Positions 10,037 to 22,407 of a stretch of 64,000 nt of DNA are shown here, piece by piece (the stretch's first letter is position 1; each line of letters starts with the position of its first letter). Both the position numbers and the translations under genes were made by a program. Source of the stretch: Polytrichum commune (lineage: Eukaryota > Streptophyta > Polytrichopsida > Polytrichales > Polytrichaceae); contig OX485804.1 in the NCBI GenBank assembly GCA_950295325.1, positions 37,188,429 through 37,252,428 on the forward strand. The letters are read 5' to 3'. The notes under the pieces were generated by a model that did not search any database, was not told the origin of the DNA, and worked only from the letters and a program-made list of their open reading frames with translations.

Positions 10037-11954
10037 TAGTGATCCCATAAAGTCCCTCAAAGAGTGATGAGACGTGGAGTTTGATCCATCTTTGAGAGAA
10101 TTCTATATTAAGCACTTCATAACTCTTCCTATGTGGGAGCCTGTTTTTAAAGTAGGGTAAAATTGGCGGACAAGCTAGAAGGACAACCCAACTTTCTAGC
10201 TTGTCTTTGAGTGTGTTTATTTAAGCTGTGAGAAAACTTAAGTGATTGTATGGATACTACGCTCTTAAACTCACCTTTTATCCAACTCACCAAGAGTTTG
10301 ATCCCTAGAGTTTATGGATAATTCTCTTAAAGATGGACCAAACTCCAATTTTCATTCCTCTTGAGAGACATTACGGATAACTCCATGTGCTAACAACCTT
10401 CCAACAATCTATGGTATATGTAATTTCAATGAATCACATCAAGATTTTTCTAGGCAAATATTTGAGATGTATTATTATTTATATATTCCATAGTCTTACT
10501 CTTAAACTCATTACACTGGAAATCCAAAATTATCTTTTATACTGCATGGATATGATCCTTTGGTGGTGCCTCAACTTCTTTGCCTGGTGATTCTCATGAA
10601 ACCCTTGGAAGTGTTATTTCATAACATTCGTCAGAGAATGCTCCACCCCTCAGCCATTTAAGGGTTAAAAAAAACTCTGTGTAGCATCTCCCTGGGATTT
10701 AATTAATTTTGAAGTTTGTACTTGTAAGCATGCACCCAAGAACCAACCTACCACAGAAAAATATTCTTCAGTCAAATGGCAAATTATATACAGTAGTGGC
10801 ATTTGCATCCAACCCTCCAGTAAAGAAACCGCACCGTAGATTTGAATTTATTAAGACATGGTGATTTGAAAAAGTTGCATAAAACCTCAGCAGTAGGTGG
10901 TGGCACAAGGTTTATCGGTTTCAGCCTCTTCAAACTTGGCAGCAACATGCAACTCATGATCACATTCCACCATTTCGATGTAACTTACTTTCCTACTTGA
11001 GGCATTAAGGCGTCATGACACATGGCTAATTCTTATTATATATCATTGGGAAGAATTTGATGCAGGGTCGTGAAAACCTTTGAAGTTTTCTTGCCACATA
11101 AGATTGTGTAGGGTTGTGAATCAATTACTACTTTCTAGAGGCAGGTCACGCTCACAAAGAATCCCTTGACTAGAGTAGCACCCTAATAATAATACACAAA
11201 AATGAAGTATACAACAAAGTTAATTGAAGATAATTAGTCTGTAGTGACATCGGTGGCCCTTTATTCCATGGCATTTTAACCTTTGTGATGATGAAACAGA
11301 AAAAGACAAAGGCTGGAATGCTTCTCTACAAGCTCAACCATATTGGAAATTTATTGTTACCCCTTCTGATCTTTGCTGGAATGCAAACTCAAATTTACAA
11401 TGATCATTAACAAAACTAAAATGCACATTGACATACCCCGCTCATCCTTCCACCACAATAAACAACGTGACACAAGCTTGACGTGAGATCACTAGCTTCT
11501 TCATAAACGCCCAAAAACTTGGACATCAACACATGGAACTAGGGGTCTGATAAACCTTAGGCGAATTTGAATTTACATCCCCAGAATGTGATTGATAATC
11601 ATAAGAAGTCCATGTTGCTTCAAGGCATTCCACCATCTGCCTTTGCAAGGTCACCAACCCTCACATTTAAAACATGTTCTGGCTGGATTCAAAGGTCAGC
11701 ATGCTCTCCTTGAGAGGAAGAACCAATCAGAAGATTGAACCGACCCCACAATGACATTTCAAAACATGTACCTGAATTTTATCCCCTCTACACCTTGAGA
11801 AAGTGGTCTACCATTTTAAAAAGTCTGGTAGCCTCTGATAGCCCTTGTCAAGATTGTCGAGAGTCACTGAGGTGAGTGATCTGCAAGTCGCAGCCAAGAG
11901 AGATATAAAGTTGTCTCTAAGTGCATGACCACTAGCCTCCAGCCCCTGAATTTG
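10037..11954. other. Intergenic DNA downstream of LSM5
   Basis: No gene was recognised on either strand. The right part (to 11954) should hold the 3' untranslated region of the minus-strand LSM5 gene. The stretch contains short imperfect AT-rich segments but no clear element ends. Confidence 0.35.
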
Positions 11955-14331
11955 TTATTCAGGCCCACCCCCTGGAACAAGCTGCACAACAAACATGCAA
12001 CTGTGAGCTTCCAGCAGAACTACACTGAATATGGTATTTAGTGTCACTTATTATTTGGATTTACACAATACTATATCTTTTTACTATTGATGTAATTCTT
12101 TACCAAATGAAGTTGTTGATGTTCTATAATGTCCACACTACCAATTTAATATTTGTTGGTAAAATATGAGATATCCAGTAAATAGATATAGCATTGCATA
12201 ATCCCAAATAGTAAGTGACACTAAATTTCATAGTTAGTGTACTACACTGAATGTTTTGAACAGTATCTCAAGTGAACAAATCTGATTTTGCCAAAGCTTG
12301 ATGGCAGACAAGATTGACAACACCTGCTTGCTGATAACTAAATGAAACACCACACTAACAGTGCAGTGGTTGACACCGCAGTATGTTTGAAATTAGCTAT
12401 GCCCTGCACTGTATAATTGCGGGACTTGCATTATAAGGTATATGGACCTTATATGGTCGCTCCTCCTATTGCAGTGGGTGTATGGCAAGGTTTCTAGATA
12501 AGTATGGATACCAAAAGGACATGCTCTGTGATGAGATTGGACTGGGTCAAAATATTAACCATTCTAGTTTCAATTGTGAACAGAAATGGGGAGGACATAT
12601 GCCACCACTTAAAGAGAAAGAGAATCTTCACTTTGGCATCTTTAGTCTGATTCTGAAACTTGAAATGACAATCTTCCTGATTTGCAATTTGCGAACTGGA
12701 TGAGACAATTCTTGATTTGATCCATTGGTCAACATCGTCTGTGGGGTTAGAAGTCAAATCAGAGGTTCAGCCAGCACAGAACAAAGAAGAGATTAACTGA
12801 TAAGGAAACTCACAATTGCAATGTTGTTGCCATTCAGCAATATCTGTTCCAGCTTCGTGATACGCCTCCCTTCAGGTGTAATCTCACTACAATCACCAAA
12901 CATAGCTCTAGTTGAGGGAATGGATGGGAAGTTGACCCCCACAATCCAACAAAATACACACAACCAAATACTACAAGATGAGGACCATCCTTTTCTTTAA
13001 AATATGAAGTAATACTTCAATATGCCATCAACGTATCTTTTCCCACAGCTTTGGGTCAAATGCAAAGTAGCATGTTTTCCTTTCCAAAAAGTGAATCCCA
13101 ACCTTCTGTCTGTCTTTAAGTGCTTTCCAGGGTTTGATAGCACCAGACCCTAACGAATAGATAAGTGATACGTCAACTGCAACAAATAAATGAGCAGTGG
13201 CAATTCGGCAGACTTGAAGAGATAAGAAGACAGCCACACCATGTGCAGTATAGGCAATCTGGTGGAGTGTTGTACTACACCAGAATGCCTTTACGGGCCG
13301 CAATTACATTGCAACGAAAAGGAATGCAGGATTGGGGACAGTCAAAGCCAGAAGGGTTTCACTTAGAACGCATGTTAAGGTTTGGAAGAGATAGTGCGAT
13401 TTGGGGCTTTGAGGGAACACTGCTCTACAATCTGTCCACCGATTCTTCAATGTGAACCCTAACATTTTTGTGCACAGGAGATTATTCCACAACAGAATTT
13501 GTCCACCAAGTAATTGTGGCTCTCTGTAGGGAAAAAAAACCCGTCTTCAGTACTAAGAGTAAGTTCCCCGACAGAACATCATTACCAGAACACAATTAAC
13601 ATTAAATCTTCGTACAAATGCAATTGCATCCAGACACCTAAATATGAGTTTCTCAATCCATCAACCAATTCTTCGATGTAAACCCTAACATTTTGGTGCA
13701 CAGAGAACTATTCCATGACAGAATTTGTCCATCAGGTAATTGTGGCTCTTTCACAAAAAATAACCGTCTTCAGCAATGAGATTAAATTCTCCGATAAAAC
13801 ATCATTACCAGAACTCATAGGCACAACACCTTCGTAGGGATACAATTGTATCCAGACACATGCATACACCTGAGTTTCTGCTTTTGGCGAGAGGGAGAAA
13901 TTACGAAATTCTTACTACTCAGTGACATCTTCGAGCACCATGTTGACGTACACGTCAAATCCTCGCAACGTGCCTACGAGCTCCTTGTCACCCTTCATGA
14001 TGACCCATATCTTCGATCCGATACATCTGTCAATCAACTCTGCTCCCAACCGACCGAGCACCACACGACACCGTTTGAGATACGAATACTCACAAATTAG
14101 GATCATGTATATATAAACTTACAAATCGCAGCAGTGTTAACCGTGCATAACAACGACTTCCTCGAGATTCTGTGCGTTAATCTCAAAACACAATTTCAAA
14201 CATGGCAACCAATCCGAAGCTCCCGAAGTGCTGGAAAGCTTAGAGTCTCGTTAAAATCGAAAGGTGAGGGGAGTACGTTAATGCAATGTGCACGTACCCG
14301 AGGGCATGAGGTGCGACGGATTGTGCGCCAT
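11955..14331 (-). CDS. LSM5: Sm-like protein LSm5 (four coding exons)
   Basis: LSm5 is one of seven subunits of the LSm1-7 ring (cytoplasmic mRNA decapping) and the LSm2-8 ring (U6 snRNA binding in the nucleus). The coding exons on the minus strand are 14331-14298, 14039-13916, 12886-12814 and 11981-11955. All introns are GT-AG and all joins keep frame, giving 85 residues, close to the usual length of about 88. Exon 1 encodes [11 protein letters not shown]. Exon 2 carries [20 protein letters not shown] and [14 protein letters not shown] (the Sm1 motif). Exon 3 holds [19 protein letters not shown] (the Sm2 motif). Exon 4 gives LVPGGGPE and a TAA stop. The match to plant LSm5 is nearly continuous. 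Intron 2 contains a tandem duplication and intron 3 carries a MITE and another repeat copy, yet the splice sites look intact. Confidence 0.93.
12021..12241. mobile_element. Small MITE (family C) inside LSM5 intron 3
   Basis: The left end TACACTGAATATGGTATTTA and the reversed right end TACACTAACTATGAAATTTA form inverted repeats that run on through GTGTCACTTA for about 40 bp. The 221-bp element sits between exons 3 and 4 of LSM5, about 40 bp upstream of the exon 4 acceptor in transcription order. A related, longer element lies at 20133-20517. Confidence 0.7.
12360..12760. repeat. Interspersed repeat copy in LSM5 intron 3
   Basis: The stretch shares collinear blocks with 18380-18780, including the region around GGACATGCTCTGTGATGAG here versus GGCGCATGTTGTGAGGAG there, and ATGGCAAGGTTTCTAG versus GTGACAAGGTTTTTAG. 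Ends and class are not clear. The short open frames on both strands here are a product of the repeat and not of a gene. Confidence 0.5.
13436..13887. repeat. Tandem duplication of about 226 bp in LSM5 intron 2
   Basis: Two diverged copies lie head to tail with an offset of about 226 bp. Shared blocks include CCCTAACATTTT, CAGAATTTGTCCA, GTAATTGTGGCTCT, ACATCATTACCAGAAC and CATCCAGACAC/TATCCAGACAC. The second copy ends just before exon 2, next to the splice donor of that exon on the minus strand. The copies differ at many positions, so the duplication is old. Confidence 0.7.
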
Positions 14332-14519
14332 CGCTACCACCTACAGCTCGGAGAACGAAGAAGTCTGATCAAGTTAGGGTTTCGGGTATGCAACACGCTT
14401 GGGCTGTCTGTGACACCCGGACCTCAGGTCATACCCGACTGGCAGGTTATGTACGCGTGTCCGGGTATGTACCTATAAGATTTGAAGTAGAATTCAAAAT
14501 GTTGGTACAAAAGGTAAGT

Positions 14520-16307
14520 GGGCCTTAATTGGACACTTCTGAGCCTTAATAGGATATGAAATAATGAGTTAGTGCAAGATGATTAGCAAGTCCATTTTCC
14601 CCGTGATTTATGGGGCTCATGTGACTATCTTATCGATTGTCAAAGTGAAGATTCTTGTGCTTATTAAATGGTCATATAGGTTCTCCCAATTATGTTGATT
14701 ATTATGTCTAGAATGGTTAACAAAGTTTAGCTTTGATGTGTGGTATTGCTGCAATTTTGAGTTGGTAGATTTTAATTGATATGTCAAAATGGGCATAAAC
14801 CCCAACTTAGACTATTATATTTTGCAAAGTTGAATAAGCAATGGTGATAGGGTTATGTATGCTAGGGATAAAGCTATCAGAATATGGATAGGACCTTGGA
14901 CAACCATGACCATTCAAATTGAATTGCAGGATGCATTGGACAATCTAAATTTTGAACATAGTAGTTATATTATGTTAGCTAGTAGTTTTATACCTCTTTA
15001 TGACTTTGAATTTTACATTGCTTCTTGCATCCCTCTATATTTCCCCTTGAAACACATGGTCATAAACTTGGAACTTACTAGAGCTTACTTGAATGCGATG
15101 TATATGACGACAATATTAGACCCAGGGAATGCACAAGGCAATAAAGAAGGGTGAGAAAGGATGAGAGGATTAGGTACGTACAAGGAAAGAGGAGGGCAAG
15201 AAAGGGAGGGGGTAGGAAGTTAGTAATGGAGGAAACTTGGTATATTTTACTAGGGAGAGGGAATTATCGCACACGAGCATGTCTATCATGCATCCAACAT
15301 AAAGCCTTTAATCACTGTATAACCCATATACTGCTTATTCTAATTCAATCAACAACGGAGTTAGCTTTAAAGATCTTGAATCAATCTAGTCCATGAACGA
15401 ATTGGCGACAAGTCTAGCTATAAGAAGTCAAGCAACTCATATATTTCCAAAATGTGAACTTTTAGGGTGTTTCAATTTCATGGGCGGATCTGTCAATACA
15501 TTTCTAATATACCCAATTTTCAAGGGAGATATATGAATCCTCAATGATTACATGAATCTTATGCTTTAAAATACGGTGGAAGAAATCAACCATATTTTTT
15601 ATAGTGTTAAATCTATATAATTTTATGTTGCATAGTGGAAACATAATCAACACAATTGTTATGATATTATTATAATCAATTATGCATTCTATCCAAGGAT
15701 CCTACCATACAATCCTCTTGTAAGATCCTATGTTAAATTTCTCTTATTTTACTTGTTTCTACAATACTACATGCACCGGTCTTCACAATAATGTGGCACC
15801 TTCGAAGAATTTTCATTCTCTAAATATTTATGGGGTTTTGTTAAGGGACGTCTTGGCACTATTGAGAACAAAGGTGAAATCGATAATTAGAGATGATGTG
15901 CCTATGCAAATGGGAGTAGCATGTACCATTGCCTTCATAGTAGATGTGCCTCTTTCGGTTCCTTATGTTGATCAAATACATGTGTTTAAGTGGTATGTGG
16001 TTAGGTGTGATTTCAAAAAACAAACATCAAAAAGACACGTGTTCATAAGAGACTGAACTACGTGCTCAAACTATGATAACCATAATGGACTCTATAATCA
16101 ACATAATAAATGGGAAAACGTATATGACCATTTAATGAGCACTAGAATCTTGAGTTTGGTATTGAATAAGATATTCATACGAGCTCCAGAAACTACGAGG
16201 AAAGTGGCTATGGCCTCAATGTGGATTTGCTAACTATCTTGTACCAATCAAGTGTGTCCTATCCTAGGAGAAGTGGGTTGGTTACAAATAGTAACCATTT
16301 AAGGCCC
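14520..16307. mobile_element. Element with long inverted terminal arms, about 1.8 kb
   Basis: The left end GGGCCTTAATTGG and the right end CCATTTAAGGCCC are inverted, and similarity between the arms continues inward for roughly 200 bp. For example TATGACCATTTAAT at 16120 has its reverse complement counterpart near 14670. No matching target duplication was seen and there is no transposase. Diverged pieces of the same family occur at about 61370-61600 (one arm) and about 39050-39480 (internal part, including a purine-rich GGAAGGGAGAGAG tract). The class is uncertain; long arms are common in Mutator-like and foldback elements. Confidence 0.55.
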
Positions 16308-19300
16308 ATCTACCTTATTTGGGAGTCCCACACGGATGTATTCGACACCTCATAGTAAGAGAACCTTTTAGGCATGTTCATTGGCTAGATAGCCTGGAAG
16401 CCACTGGAAGCATGGGATATTTCCCCCAACACTCTATATAATCTATTATGCACTTGGATTTCAAACAAAGTGATAGTGAGTGCAAGCACACTCGAGTACA
16501 CAACTCCATCACCATGCATAGATTAGGCAAAAATTATTCAAAACTACATACTAACTTGGAATTTTGTGAAGGAAACAATCATAAACATCACATTGATCTA
16601 CAAAGCCAAGCAATTCCAATTTATTTTCTCGAGAAAAGTCTACACATTTTAGAAGATGGTGCAAATAGTATGCAAGTAGATATGTTGAACACGTAATTGT
16701 CTAGAATTTGCTTGAAACGTAATTTAATTATATTAAATTTAACTTTTTTTCTTTGAGTTTTTGTAACGTTGTCCTCGAGTTTATAATGAATTCGAGGAAT
16801 ATGAAGAATTCCAACTTTAAAATGTCTGAGGTCATGAAATCTACATTCAAAACCATAATTAGCCAATACCTTTCGAGTAGTACTTTTAATGATAAGTTTT
16901 GAAGATCTCGTTTTGATAGTTTATAATTGAGTACCTAACACGATTATAGAGGGCACCATGAAAAAATATCCAATTTATACAACATATTGCTACTGCTTTT
17001 AGGTGTTTGACCAACAAAAAGATGGTTTTAGTATACTGGAGCATTTTTTTTGTATACTTGACCGTGCTTGCTCCCTACTGCATATAAATTCTCAATAGTT
17101 TTCCATAAGTTACCCATGATAACTTACTAATAACATGGTTAATTTATGCTACAAACACGTTTTGCTTGACCTATATGTACTATAGCCTAATTGAAACTCA
17201 TATGTTATGTTGTAAATATCATTTGCTTGCATTCTAAGGTGTTTTTGAAAGCTACCAAAGTCAAGGCCGCTTTACACAAAGAGCTTGAGGGCCCTTGACA
17301 TGTGATACATGACTTATGTGATTGGTCAAGGAGTTGGAGACAGTCCAAGTTCACTTTACACTAGACCTTGAATGCATAGGGGACCGAAGAAATTCGAATA
17401 GATGAAAAATCTACACGATGTCTTACATGGTAGCAAGTGGACAATGTTTCATGGTCCACATGATATCACGTTAGGCCGATCAAAAAGAGGTGGATCTAAT
17501 GCAAGATTATGGGCCGTGACAATCATTTAAATTGCCATATGTTTGTAGAAATATTACATTGATATGGTGGAGGCTCAAACCTGAACACATGTTGCGGTCC
17601 CTCGACATGGCCCACTTTCACTTTACACCAAGCTTAAAGATCCATCAATTGCAAAATTGGATCTCTATTTCCCACAGTACAACCTTTGGATGATTTTAAA
17701 GACCTTCACATGATGAGGTCATGGTCTTGCGTGCAATCGCCCATCAATGTTTTCTCCAATGGTTTTTGAATGACAAAACAAAGAACATTGCAATAAGCAT
17801 AGCATTCGTCTTGGTAGTAGAGCCCTCCACTATCTATTCTAGGTACTCCAACAACTGCGTACAAGCTCCGCACATGTATGACAATGAGATGGAACCGGTC
17901 ACATGTACTAAATGCATCTAATTGGCCACACAACCAACGTTATCCTTGTCATCGTGTGTGACGTTTTGGAGCAAGTTTTGTCTTGAATGATCACAACTTG
18001 CTCTTGACCACTTCTCCCAAACATTGCGTTAACCCTTAAAAGGACACCGGGTCCAATATACGGCCATACGCATAATTTATATGATCCTCATAAATCATAT
18101 TATATATATATTGAAGTGTTTACTTTATTGTTATATACATTGTCTTTTGTTTGAGGAGAAGAAGGGGGAAAAAACTAAAAAAGAAACTCATATTTGATGT
18201 TGATGATCGAAACACAACATATGTATTTGCATCTAAGGGCACCTAGGTTGCTTATACGCAGTTAAAGATTTCTCAATAACACCGAGGTAATCCAATCACT
18301 TGAAAACAATATTGATTTGAGATAGGATCATTTTTGACATAGTAAGCTGAAAATGGAAATATGTTGCTCATGTACATGTTTGTGCATAGAGAGACATGGT
18401 CTGGGCCTCTCGGATTTTTGGAGGGGTTAAGGCATCAATACTTAGGACGTGCAATATTCACTATGAGGTATGTGGACTTTACGTGGCCCCTCTTCTTATT
18501 CGAACACCTAAATATGATTGGTATGTGACAAGGTTTTTAGGCAAGAACGGATACCCAAAAGGCGCATGTTGTGAGGAGATTGGACTAAGTGCTTGAAATA
18601 CAAGAGTATTATAGGTTCCGTTGTCAAACACAAGTGAGAGGGTCTATGTGATCACTTCAAGAGAAATAAAAATTTCCCCTCTAACCTCTTACAAGTATTT
18701 GCAATCATTCGCTTTGACCAATTCCAAGATTTATAACATTGGTTGCTAACTAGATTAAACATTTCCAAATATGTTCCGATGGCCCACATTGTTCTTGGAG
18801 TTATTGTCCATGACACGGCCACATACCTTACACGAATTATAGAACGCAAGACCTAAGCGTCTAAGAGGCCTAGAGTGGACATGTCCAAGCGAAAAAAACA
18901 ACGTGTTTGAATTACACATACTTTCATTTTAAGCTAACCATGTTTGAAAATGACCCTATCTAAAATCAACTAATATGTCATTTGCATTATGTGAACAAGT
19001 CACACGATTTGATGTTATTGAATATCTAAGTTCACATGTGCTAGTTGGGTGCCCTTGGATGCAAACACATATGTTTATATCTTGATCGTCAATGTCTAGC
19101 ATGAGTACATTTACATTTTATCCTTGACATGAGACTATGTATACAAATAGGTTCCAAACACACAAATATAAAAATTTGATTTATGAACTTGTTGAAGCCC
19201 GTATAAATTGTGTATTTGGTTGCATATTGAGACCCGCGTCTTCAAGGTGAAGTTATACTAAAACCTAGGTGGAAGTTACACTATTTTGTGTCTTGCTTGC

Positions 19301-20132
19301 AATCGTGAATCCACATTTGGGATGGAGTGCTACACATTGGCCATAGTTTGGCAAGCAAAGTGTACTCACAATATGATGAAGTTGTCAATTGTCAATTGAT
19401 TTTTAGGGTTTCCAAACCAAATTGAGAACAACAATTCACAAATCAAGTTGTCCATGATTCTTCAATCAATCCACGAGATTGTTGTGTACTCTTATGTTAT
19501 AATATGGCCACATTCTCAAAATGGTGACCCACACTAGCGGGACTAATTAGTGTAGCAAGTGTCCCAATGATAGTGTGTCTTTGTAAATGATGTAGAAGCA
19601 TGCAAGAAGCAATGAACAATAACAACCGATAATACTTAATATGCAATATTTATGACATACATTTGATTTAGTGTGGCTCGCATCATTCCTTATTGACCCA
19701 TGTACATGTTCTTGCAGTCAACTAGGTGGTCGATATATAAGGTGCCATAGAACACGTGTTGCTTTAAGAAAATATGCATGCCACTCCAATCAACACAACA
19801 CATCAATTCAATGCCACACTAAATCATGTATTTCATGTAGTTAACATGAGAATATGACTTTGATGGCTTTGGTTGTCCAATACGTTGTCTAATTTCAATG
19901 ATCGTTATTTTTTGAGGAATGTGCACAAGGCCTGTTAATCCCCTACCCCGATTCTCACATCCTTCTCCATAGGTTACATCTCTCATTAGGTAACCATTGT
20001 TCTCATTGGTTGTTGCTACTTAAACTCAAAAGGCTATAAGAGACGAGTCTTCACATTAACAACACACATTCGTACTATTTTGAATATATCATATGGGCGA
20101 CTGCAAACACAAATGCACAAGTAGGCTTGCCA
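16308..20132. other. Repeat-derived intergenic DNA without a gene
   Basis: This is a long AT-rich stretch with only short unconvincing open frames. A probable family A MITE starts near 17264 (GGCCGCTTTACACAAAGAG) and may end near 17740, but its right end is not clear. At 18380-18780 lies a relative of the repeat in LSM5 intron 3; its open frame at 18396-18596 is not recognised as a protein. Nothing else could be supported. Confidence 0.4.
18380..18780. repeat. Interspersed repeat copy related to 12360-12760
   Basis: The order of similar blocks matches the copy in LSM5 intron 3 over roughly 350 bp, with substitutions and small indels. It contains an open frame of 66 codons on the plus strand (with WYVTRFLGKNGYPKGACCEE). 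The corresponding stretch at 12.4 kb is interrupted by a stop. This could be a remnant of a coding element, but I cannot name it. Confidence 0.45.
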
Positions 20133-20517
20133 CAACTACACTAAATATGATATGTAGTGTCATATGGTATTTAAAGTCACTATGGTAACTTTTTGGATGA
20201 CACTTTTTAATAAATGAGCGACCAAAATATTGTCATGGATGATGGATGAGTTCGTCCAATGGCCAAAACGCTACCTTCACTTGTCAGCAACTTGTGATGA
20301 AATATTGTCATGGATGATTGAAAATTGGATGAAAAACACTTGGTAATTGACAGTAATTGCAACACTGTAAATCTTTAATCCCCCGAGTTTCTTACTAGGA
20401 ATGACAAATTATGTTGGGTAAATATTTAGTGTTGGTGACACTACACCGTGGTTTACAATTAGTATTGACCAAGACAATTAGAATTGGTGACACTAAATAT
20501 CATATTTAGTGTAGTTG
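20133..20517. mobile_element. MITE, 385 bp (family C)
   Basis: The ends CAACTACACTAAATATGATA and the reverse complement of the right end are nearly identical for about 30 bp (running on through TTTAGTGTCA). There is no coding capacity. The same end motif borders the smaller element in LSM5 intron 3. The ends contain CACTA, but the inverted similarity continues outside that motif, so this is not a standard CACTA element. Confidence 0.75.
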
Positions 20518-21084
20518 CTCCTACAAATAGAATAACTCCCTTGGGCTTTTACATCTACACAAATACAATCTCATCCATATTTTGTTTTGTTTTGTTTTGT
20601 TTTTGTGTGGTCACAAGCAATTCACCCCCCCCAATAAAGAACTTGAGTAGATGGATGTCTTGCTACTACTATTGTAGTTCCTCGATCCATTATATTATTA
20701 TGAGTTATAGACGACAATAACAATAAGATATCCACCTACGGTTTGTGGGACATAACCAATATGCTCATGGACAAAGTGTGAGGTTATAGACGAGATGTTA
20801 TTTGCATGAATAGAACAATCACAATGACACTACATTGACTAAAGCATATAATTCATGCATACCTTTGTTGGTGTGACACACTCTTTGCTACCCTATAATG
20901 TGGCCACCATCATGCATGAAACAAGTGTACAACCCTAAAGCACCACGTCCATAGGTTTTTGCATTACGAGGTCCAAAGTTTCCTCTTGAAAGATGAATTT
21001 GATGTCAAGCATGTGTGTTCATAATGGATATTGTATCACAAGTCATGGGCATATTGCAAATCATGTATCACATATGGACAATAA
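20518..21084. other. Intergenic DNA with a TTTTG microsatellite
   Basis: No gene was seen. A short (TTTTG)n run lies at about 20580-20602 and a poly-C tract at about 20624-20631. Confidence 0.4.
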
Positions 21085-21390
21085 GGGACATTTCACACAC
21101 GAGACCGAAGGCCCGTGATCATTGCATTTCTAAGATCTCTCATTGGTCAAAAAGGCCGAGATTGTCCAAGTCCACTTGACAATAGAAGGCGAGGGTATAA
21201 GGGTCCAAAGAAATTATCATGGATGAAAAGTCCACGTGGACATACCATGGGTAATGTTTCACGGTATGCCAAAATTTGCTTCAGGTTCACCCCCAAGAAG
21301 TAAACTTGACGCAAATTCTTACAAACCATGTCAATGAAACAACTAGTATGGCCTTTGGACGAGAGTCAAAAGCCCTCACAATCACACCCT
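21085..21390. mobile_element. Truncated MITE of family A
   Basis: The left end GGGACATTTCACACACGAGA is preceded by TAA, as in the other family A copies, and internal blocks such as CTCTCATTGGTC and GTCCAAGTCCACTT match the copies at 3.4 and 60.5 kb. The right end is shortened: a piece like AAGCCCTCACAATCAC leads almost directly to CCTAA, with most of the inverted repeat missing. Confidence 0.6.
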
Positions 21391-22407
21391 AAACTCCGGA
21401 ATATCACCCATCCCTAATGTCACTCCTTCTCTTATATCCCCAAACCCTAGGGAACAAACACATGTTCTCAGCTGTCACATTTCCCTCCCGTACATCACGG
21501 GTGTTGACATAAAAGTAATCCATCAAAGAATTCAAACCACATACTCACACACGTCACGTTGTATGCATTGTAATCATTGTCATTACTATATTGTTGACTT
21601 TGTGTTATTCCATCACAACACCACATACTATCATCACGTGCACTGTGGTGGCCGGAGGCGTGATATTAGGGAGGCTAGAGTGCACATGGTCATGGCCCTA
21701 GAGTAAAAACCATAAACCTGAGTAGCTCGGATTTGAAAAGAGCTGGCCTATCCAGCTCAGCGCACACAGACACAGACACAGACACACACACCCACGCTCA
21801 CACTCACAGGGCAGCTAAGCTAAGCTAAGCTGGGAGAGTTCCCAACGGTGCTCTCGACACAACACACAGACGAGCTTCACTTTGCAAAGTGACTCCCCCT
21901 TGCGTCTGCCGTCCCCTCCCTGCTCCCTGTTTCTCTTAGGTTAGGTCGCCCAGCCCTACTCCACTGCCGTGCCTCACCTCACCTCCCCTCCGCAGGCCGG
22001 GAGGCAGACGGGGAGAGATAGGGACACCATCGCAGCAAATTGGTAAGTGTGCTTTTTAAGTTATTCATCACGCTTCCCGAGTTCTCCAATCTTGTTGTCA
22101 CAGTGTTTTTATTTTTACGAAGGTTCCGCGTAGGAGGGGTTTCGTGTTATATGGTCTCGGGATCGGCGTCGAGAGAGAGAGAGAGAGAGATATTTAGGTT
22201 CTCGTGAGAGCCATTGGTGTTTATCGAGGTTAGAGAGAGAGAGAGTAGAGAGAGAAGGGGGGGGGGGAGTGAGGCTTGGGGAGCAAGTTTTGAGAAGGGG
22301 AGGGTATAAGAGGAGGAGTTGGTCTCTCCTGAAGAGTTGGATCTGAATTTATTGCAGATTGAAAAGGGAAGGAGAGATTTGGATTAGGTGTGCGGAGGTT
22401 GTCCACA
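21391..22407 (+). promoter_or_regulatory. Promoter and 5' leader of the CAS gene, with a leader intron
   Basis: The stretch turns GC-richer towards the gene. It carries a CA-rich tract at about 21760-21806, a short AGCTA tandem at about 21815-21833, and GA runs at about 22170-22190 and 22230-22260. A good splice donor (TTG followed by GTAAGT at 22043) and an acceptor (TTATTGCAG ending at 22357) define a probable intron in the 5' untranslated region. GA-rich leaders with an intron are common in plant housekeeping genes. No TATA box was evident. Confidence 0.55.

Noticed and set aside
13165-13455. 96-codon plus-strand frame
   Set aside because: It lies inside an intron of LSM5 on the opposite strand and overlaps the start of a tandem duplication.
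17264-17740. Full family A MITE
   Set aside because: The left end is recognisable but no right inverted end or target duplication could be placed, so borders are not claimed.
20133-20517. CACTA-type element because the ends contain CACTA and TAGTG
   Set aside because: The inverted similarity extends outside the CACTA motif and no 3-bp duplication fits, so the motif is internal to the ends of another MITE class.
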